This document shows, one piece after another, positions 6,812-13,254 of a stretch of 13,254 bases of DNA (position 1 is the stretch's first letter; each line of letters begins with the position of its first letter). Position numbers and translations under genes: made by a program. The DNA is from Xanthobacteraceae bacterium. GTDB lineage: Bacteria; Pseudomonadota; Alphaproteobacteria; Rhizobiales; Xanthobacteraceae. The stretch is from positions 1-13,254 of the forward strand of contig JAIESC010000236.1 in NCBI GenBank assembly GCA_019746355.1, written 5' to 3'. Under the pieces are notes generated by a model. The model searched no databases, was not told the DNA's origin, and saw only the letters and a list, made by a program, of their open reading frames with translations.

Positions 6812-8278
6812 TCAACTTCCTTGCGCCGTCCTTTGAGCGATCAACTCTTTGAGTCCCTGCCGGTCGATCTTGCCTGCCGAATTCCGCGGAATCGAATCCA
6901 CCGTGATCACAAGCTTCGGGATGAACACCGCCGGCAACTGGCGGCGCAGATGATCGAGCAGCCCGTCCTTGTCCGTTTCCTTTTGCCAGACGACGGCGGC
7001 GACCAGGATTTGCACGTCCGAGTTGGCCCAGGCTGCCAGCGCCGCGGCTTCCTTGACCGCCGGAAACGATCCAAGCGCGGCTTCGACGCGTTCGGGGCTG
7101 ATCTTGTCGCCGCCCAGGTTGATGATGGCTTCCTCGCGGCCGCGGATGACCAGCACGCCGTCGGCCGTCATCATGCCGATATCGCCGGGATAGAAGCCGC
7201 CGTCGCGGAATCGGAGGCGCGTTGTTTCCGGGTCGCCGATATAGCCATCGGCAAGCTCGGAACTGCGGATGCGAACAAGACCTTCGCGTTCGGCTGGGAG
7301 AGGCGCTCCTGACGGGCCCACGATGTCAACCGAGACACCGGGCACCGCGTAGCCGACCGCGCCGTCCATCGCCGGCAGCATGCTGACCGGAGCGGTGGCG
7401 GCGACACTGGCCTCCGTCGATCCATAGCAGGATACAAGATTTGAGCACAGCCGCGAGCGCGCCCGATCTGCAAGCGATCTCGGCAGGCGGCTTCCCAGGG
7501 TGACCACCAGATCCAGATAGCTCCGGAACGAGGGAATTTTCTCACAAAGGTCGGTGAATTCGGCAAGGCTGCGTGGGCCGGTAATCATGGCCCGAACTCG
7601 AAAGGTGGACAGCGCCCCCAAAGCCTCGATCGGTTGGTCGCCGCGCATGAAAGCGGTTCCTCCCTTCCAGAGAATGTAAGTCAGGCACGTCATGCCGACA
7701 CCGCTGGAGAGCCCCAGGTCCAGAAAGATTCGTGAAGCTTCCGAGAGGCGACTTCCGAACGCCAGCTGCCAACGGTGGACCGACGTTGTCGCGTGCCGAT
7801 TGGTGCGCAGGATCGCTTTTGCCTCGCCGGTTGAGCCGGAGGTGAGAACGATCCTGCAGGGCTCGTCGTTGCGGGCGTCGCTGGTCCCGCCGTCGCCGAG
7901 CGGCCGTCCCGGTCCTTCGATCCAGCTCTTGTCGACGGCGATCGCCGGCGCGGTTGCGTGCAGCTTGTCGGTCGGCTCGACGAGCAGGGCGTCGATGGTC
8001 AGCTCACGAGGCAGTTTCGCTTCCTGTGCCGAAACCGTGACGACGCCGATCTTTGTCAGGCCGAGGAACAGCAGGCCGTGCAGGATCGGATCCTTGATGA
8101 ACAGTGCGGCGACCTTGCCTCTCCCGAGCCCGCACTCCATGGCCTTGCGACCGATGTTGTGAATGTATTTTTCCAGCTGACCGTAAGTCACCGAATTGAA
8201 CATCGTCTTGGGCGCGAACAGCGCCAGCGCCATGGGCTGCCATCTGCACTGGAAGAGAATGGGATCGACGAGGTTCAT
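6812..8278 (-). CDS. adenylate-forming enzyme, AMP-dependent acyl-CoA synthetase/ligase family, 488 aa
   Basis: ANL-superfamily enzymes activate a carboxylic acid as acyl-AMP and usually pass it to CoA or a carrier thiol. The core motifs are all present in order: the P-loop TSGSTGEAK (146-154), YGSTE (285-289), YPGD (363-366), the hinge region with RGREE (379-383) followed by NLGGDKISPERVE, and the C-terminal catalytic lysine K470 in PRNSAGK. It should therefore be active. At 488 residues it is slightly short for a fatty-acyl-CoA synthetase. I chose the ATG at 8278, since the upstream residues have no family similarity and overlap the 5' end of the divergent transporter; its ribosome site is weak. 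Codon use looks less GC-biased than in hlyB/hlyD, hinting at a different origin. It is divergent from a type I exporter, with an HlyC-type acyltransferase beyond, so it may supply an activated acyl group, but HlyC proteins normally use acyl-ACP made by the cell. Its substrate is unknown. Confidence 0.85.
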   Translation of the reverse strand: MNLVDPILFQCRWQPMALALFAPKTMFNSVTYGQLEKYIHNIGRKAMECGLGRGKVAALFIKDPILHGLLFLGLTKIGVVTVSAQEAKLPRELTIDALLVEPTDKLHATAPAIAVDKSWIEGPGRPLGDGGTSDARNDEPCRIVLTSGSTGEAKAILRTNRHATTSVHRWQLAFGSRLSEASRIFLDLGLSSGVGMTCLTYILWKGGTAFMRGDQPIEALGALSTFRVRAMITGPRSLAEFTDLCEKIPSFRSYLDLVVTLGSRLPRSLADRARSRLCSNLVSCYGSTEASVAATAPVSMLPAMDGAVGYAVPGVSVDIVGPSGAPLPAEREGLVRIRSSELADGYIGDPETTRLRFRDGGFYPGDIGMMTADGVLVIRGREEAIINLGGDKISPERVEAALGSFPAVKEAAALAAWANSDVQILVAAVVWQKETDKDGLLDHLRRQLPAVFIPKLVITVDSIPRNSAGKIDRQGLKELIAQRTAQGS

Positions 8279-8355
8279 GATGCGATACTCGATTGCTGTT
8301 TTGGTGGCGCGAAGGTATTCGTGAGAGACACGATCGTCACGGCGGCTTCCGCAAC

Positions 8356-8371
8356 ATTGACCGATACAACC
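8356..8371. promoter_or_regulatory. candidate promoter/operator motif between the ligase and hlyB (site 1)
   Basis: The sequence ATTGACCGATACAACC lies about 100 bases ahead of the hlyB ATG and shares ATTGAC, CGATACAA and CC with a site upstream of hlyC at 12334-12352. It includes TTGACC, a plausible -35. The AT-rich GGATAATATTTAG just downstream could hold a -10, though none of its hexamers sits at an ideal 17-base spacing. Confidence 0.35.
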
Positions 8372-8470
8372 TGGGATAATATTTAGCGCCGAGACCCGTG
8401 TCGCGTAAATCGCCGGACAGCATCGAAGGTTCGATGAATGGGAGGCGGAGGCGCGGGTGCTGGGGCAGCA

Positions 8471-10589
<2,119 letters not shown>

Positions 10590-10603
<14 letters not shown>

Positions 10604-12053
10604 GGCGCAGGCGGCGGCCGCCCCGCCCGCCAAGGTCGTGCCCGTTGCGCCCCCGGCCAGGCCGCGCGGCGCCGAGCTGGAATTCCTGCCGGCCGCGCTG
10701 GAGGTGGTCGAGACGCCGGCGTCGCCCACAGGCCGCGCGCTGGGCGCAGCGCTGATCGTGTTCTTCCTGATCGCGGTGGCCTGGGCGAGCTTCGGGCACA
10801 TCGACATCATCGCCACCGCCCAGGGCAAGATCATTCCGGTCGGCCGCACCAAGGTGATCCAGCCGCTCGAGACCGGCATGGTCGCAGCCATCCACGTCAG
10901 GGACGGCGACCGGGTCGCCGAGGGCCAGGTGCTGGTCGAGCTCGACCGCACCGCGAGCACCGCCGAGCGCAACCGCATCCGCCACGATCTCCTGCGCGCG
11001 CAGCTTGACGTCGCGCGGGGGGCGGCGCTGCGCAAGGCGCTCGACGCCGGCGCAACGTCGATTGACTTCGTTCCGCCCGCCGATGCGCCGGCCCATGAGG
11101 TGGCGCGCACCCGGGCCGCGGCGCTGGCCCAGGCCGGGCAGCAGGCCGCCAAGCTCGCCTCGCTCGACCAGCAGATCGCCCAGAAGGCCGCCGAGGCCGA
11201 GGCGATCGCGGCGACCATCGCCAAGATCAAGGCCGGGTTGCCGATGCTCGAGGAAACCGCGGTCGTGCGCGAAAAGGCGATGGGCATCGGCTACGGCAAC
11301 CGGATCGCGCATCTCGAGGCGCAGTTGCGGCTGACCGATCAGCGCAACGAGCTGATCGTGCAGCAACGCCGCGCCGTCGAGTCGCTCGCCGCCCGTCAGG
11401 CGCTCGAGGCCCAGCGCGAGCAGGCGCGGGCCGAATATGCCCGGGCGGTGATGACCGAGCTGGCCGAAGCCGAGCCCAAGGCCGCGCAATTCGCCGAAGA
11501 CCTGATCAAGGCCGAGAAGCGCATGCAGGACCAGGTGCTGCGCGCGCCGATCGCCGGCACCGTGCAGCAGCTCGTGCTCCACACCGTCGGCGGCGTGGTC
11601 ACCCCCGCGCAGGCGCTGATGGTCGTCGTGCCGGACGGCGGCGGTATCGAGGTCGAGGCCATGATCCCGAACAAGGACATCGGCTTCGTGCACGACGGCG
11701 ATCCGGCGGAGGTCAAGATCGACACCTTCAATTTCACCAAATACGGCCTGCTGCACGGCAAGGTCGTCAGCGTGTCGCAGGACGCGATCGTGCGCGAGAA
11801 GCCCACAGCGCAGCTCGGCGCCGAGAAGCAGGCGGGACAGGCCACGCGCACGAGCGAGCCGGCCGGCCAGGAGCTGCTCTACGCCGCGCGCATTGCGCTC
11901 GACCGCACCAGCATCCAGATCGACGACCGCATGGTGAACCTCGCCCCCGGCATGGCGGTGACGGTCGAGATCAGGACCGGCCAGCGCCGCATCGTCGAAT
12001 ATCTGCTGTCGCCGCTGCTGCGCTACAAGCAGGAAAGTCTGCGCGAGCGCTAG
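10590..12053 (+). CDS. hlyD: HlyD-type periplasmic adaptor (membrane fusion protein) of type I secretion, 487 aa
   Basis: This protein joins the HlyB exporter to an outer-membrane TolC-like channel. It has a Pro/Ala-rich cytoplasmic N-terminus (1-47), one membrane helix (about 51-68, ALGAALIVFFLIAVAWASF), then the conserved GHIDIIATAQGKIIP (69-83) and KVIQPLETGMVAAIHVRDGD of the first lipoyl half. A long Ala/Glu/Gln-rich coiled-coil hairpin covers roughly 120-320, followed by the second lipoyl half (RAPIAGTVQQLVLH) and the beta-barrel and membrane-proximal domains. The ATG at 10590 lies inside the end of hlyB with GGGG a few bases upstream, so translation is probably coupled. Length fits the family (HlyD of E. 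coli is 478). No TolC-like gene is nearby, so a general channel encoded elsewhere is probably used. Two hairpins follow the stop. Confidence 0.93.
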
Positions 12054-12059
12054 CTGACT

Positions 12060-12096
12060 GCGGAAAAGCTTTCCGCGGCGCTCGCGCAAGCGAGCG
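12060..12096 (+). terminator. tandem hairpins after hlyD, possible terminator
   Basis: GCGGAAA / TTTCCGC (7-bp stem, three-base loop, 12060-12076) is followed by CGCTCGC / GCGAGCG with a GCAA tetraloop (12079-12096). The first begins 7 bases past the hlyD stop. Neither is followed by a run of T, so an intrinsic terminator is only one option; an mRNA 3'-end stabiliser is another. Confidence 0.45.
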
Positions 12097-12333
12097 AGTC
12101 CGGATCCGGAGGCATCGGGAGCCCGGCCAATTCCAGAATCCGTGTGTGTGCCCAGCAGCGCGTCGGCCCGCCTCCGCTCGCTGCAGTTCGTGTGCGCGGA
12201 GGCGGAAGACGCGCGCAAGCACCTTTAGAAGGACGCTCCGCACTTTTCGATGCCGCGAGACGCGACAGCAGTTGCCTTTTGGTCGCACGGCCTGTGGATT
12301 TGTTTTTGAATCGAACGCGTGCCGTCAAACCGT

Positions 12334-12352
12334 ATTGACAGCGATACAATCC
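12334..12352. promoter_or_regulatory. candidate promoter/operator motif upstream of hlyC (site 2)
   Basis: ATTGACAGCGATACAATCC contains a consensus-like -35 (TTGACA, 12335-12340) and repeats the elements of site 1, with two extra bases after ATTGAC and one before CC. An imperfect inverted repeat overlaps it (GATACAA and TTGTGATC around a central AACGTT). No convincing -10 follows at 16-18 bases. It is 162 bases ahead of the ATG at 12515 and 345 ahead of the ATG at 12698. Confidence 0.35.
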
Positions 12353-12697
12353 AACGTTGTGATCGCCGCCGCTGGGGTTTGGGGGCGAGCTGTCTCAAAG
12401 GCGGCCAAGATCGCAGCCGGGTGATTGCCGGAAGCGGCCGAAAAGTTCTTCAGCACAGTATATGAGGCATGACTTGTTCGCGCCGTGAGTCCACGCGCCG
12501 AGGAGGGGAAAGCCATGTCCGTGTCCAGTTGCCAGATCGGGCGGCCGGCAGCGATCCGCGTCCGCGGCGGCGTGCGTGAGCATTTTGTGTCCGCTGTCGC
12601 CTCTCCCTCCGGCCGGAATGGCCTTGCGGGCAATGCCGGGAGGCGCGACGCTGGCGCAGCGCCGCCGCGCGCGGTGTCCCAGCAGGAAGGTCATCTC

Positions 12698-13207
12698 ATG
12701 CCCCAATCGACGAACGGCAACGGCAACCACGGCCCCGCGGGCGCGGCGAACGCGCCGGGCGACAGCCCGTTCAACAAGCCGGCGCCGGAGGGCGCGGCGA
12801 AAAAGGTCTCCGAGGTGCTGGGCGAAATCGTCTGGCTGATGAGCCAGTCGCCGCTGCACAAGCAGTTCTTCATCTCCGATCTCGAATGGTTCGTGATGAC
12901 GCCGGTGCTGCTGCAGCAGTTCCGGATGTTCTACGACAAGGACAAGCCGATCGGCGTCGTGTTCTGGGCAACGGTGAATGACGAGGTTGAGGAGCGGCTT
13001 GCGGCAGGCACGACTCGGCTGCGGCCGCAGGATTGGAAGTCGGGGGATCGGCTCTGGATCGTCGAGATCATCGCGCCGTTTGGCGGCGCAGACGAAATGG
13101 TAGTCGATCTCAAGAGCAATGTCTTTGCTGACAGAAAGATCAACTATCTGACGCTTAGTGGTTCAGCGAAAAAAGAAGGGTGCCGTCGCGGGGTTGGTTG
13201 GAAATGA
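12698..13207 (+). CDS. hlyC: HlyC-type toxin-activating lysine acyltransferase, 169 aa
   Basis: HlyC proteins move a fatty acyl chain from acyl-ACP to internal lysines of RTX toxins in the cytoplasm before export. Residues 37-128 align by eye with E. coli HlyC: VSEVLGEIVWLMSQSPLHKQF with the catalytic His at H54, IGVVFWATVNDEVEERL, and RPQDWKSGDRLW...APFGG. The second catalytic residue of HlyC/ApxC, an Asp in the strand just before APFG, is here E123 (IVEIIAPFGG). The first 35 residues are Asn/Gly/Ala/Pro-rich and probably disordered. The C-terminal 18 residues are unlike the HlyC tail. The ATG at 12698 has AGGAAGG at seven bases and gives 169 residues, matching HlyC (170). An in-frame ATG at 12515 with a stronger AGGAGG would add 61 residues. 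It lies downstream of hlyBD rather than upstream as in E. coli, and no toxin gene is in the window. Confidence 0.87.
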   Translation: MPQSTNGNGNHGPAGAANAPGDSPFNKPAPEGAAKKVSEVLGEIVWLMSQSPLHKQFFISDLEWFVMTPVLLQQFRMFYDKDKPIGVVFWATVNDEVEERLAAGTTRLRPQDWKSGDRLWIVEIIAPFGGADEMVVDLKSNVFADRKINYLTLSGSAKKEGCRRGVGWK

Positions 13208-13222
13208 GGGTGGCGTAGTCTC

Positions 13223-13239
13223 CGAGGTGATCAACCTCG
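13223..13239 (+). terminator. small hairpin after hlyC, weak terminator candidate
   Basis: CGAGGT and ACCTCG form a perfect 6-bp stem around GATCA, 16 bases after the hlyC stop. It is short and has no T-run, so it may equally be part of an operator or the 5' region of the next gene beyond the window. Confidence 0.2.
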
Positions 13240-13254
13240 AATCATCCGGCGTTG

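Larger units (their letters stand above)
12054..12697. other. 644-base stretch between hlyD and hlyC without a confident gene
   Basis: It contains a double hairpin just after hlyD, then ordinary GC-rich sequence with only short, poorly supported frames, and an AT-richer patch at about 12295-12365 that holds the ATTGAC/CGATACAA motif and may be the hlyC promoter. The last 183 bases (12515-12697) are open in the hlyC frame behind a strong AGGAGG and could be an N-terminal extension of HlyC. I saw no RNA gene, repeat element or RTX gene. Confidence 0.6.

Noticed and set aside
12050..12424. Small open frames in the hlyD-hlyC gap (for example 12050-12349 minus, 12144-12338 and 12146-12424 plus).
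   Set aside because: They overlap each other in several frames, lack clear ribosome sites, and have composition typical of random GC-rich frames.
12485..12514. The ATG at 12485 as the start of hlyC.
   Set aside because: There is no ribosome site ahead of it, and a far better ATG with AGGAGG follows at 12515; 12698 fits the family length best.

Overview
The window looks like part of a high-GC alphaproteobacterial chromosome, most likely a Bradyrhizobium-type rhizobium or close relative. The basis is strong G/C preference at third codon positions, the gene families present, and an intergenic palindrome with CGTCATTCCGG / CCGGAATGACG arms of a kind I recall from such genomes. No rRNA, tRNA, CRISPR array, insertion sequence or integrase was found.

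Left part (1-4243, minus strand): three overlapping genes of a Wadjet-type anti-plasmid defence system. In transcription order they are jetA (DUF2397/TIGR02677, kleisin-like), jetB (DUF2398/TIGR02678) and jetC (TIGR02680, SMC-like ATPase). jetC starts at a GTG at 1419 inside the jetB stop and is still open at base 1, so only its first 473 codons are present. The nuclease gene jetD, if it exists, lies beyond the left edge.

Middle part (4462-6811, minus strand): a pirin-family protein and a Tat-exported amidohydrolase of the ACMSD / 6-methylsalicylate decarboxylase type, probably co-transcribed. Upstream of the amidohydrolase are the palindromic repeat and a 15-codon scrap that reads as the C-terminus of a second amidohydrolase. 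This suggests a past deletion or insertion junction at about 6807-6811.

Right part (6812-13254): a type I secretion / lipid-activation neighbourhood. An adenylate-forming (acyl-CoA synthetase-like) ligase on the minus strand is divergent from an HlyB-type ABC exporter with a degenerate C39 domain. The exporter overlaps an HlyD-type adaptor. After 644 bases without a confident gene comes an HlyC-type toxin-activating lysine acyltransferase. No RTX substrate gene is in the window; it would be expected to the right. A similar sequence (ATTGAC, then CGATACAA, then CC) lies upstream of both hlyB and hlyC and may mark co-regulation.

The most interesting points are the ligase beside an HlyBD/HlyC set, the shared upstream motif, the possible Asp-to-Glu change in the HlyC active site, the edge-truncated Wadjet operon with an in-frame 30-bp duplication in jetB, and the amidohydrolase remnant. 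All functions are read from sequence patterns only; no database search was run.
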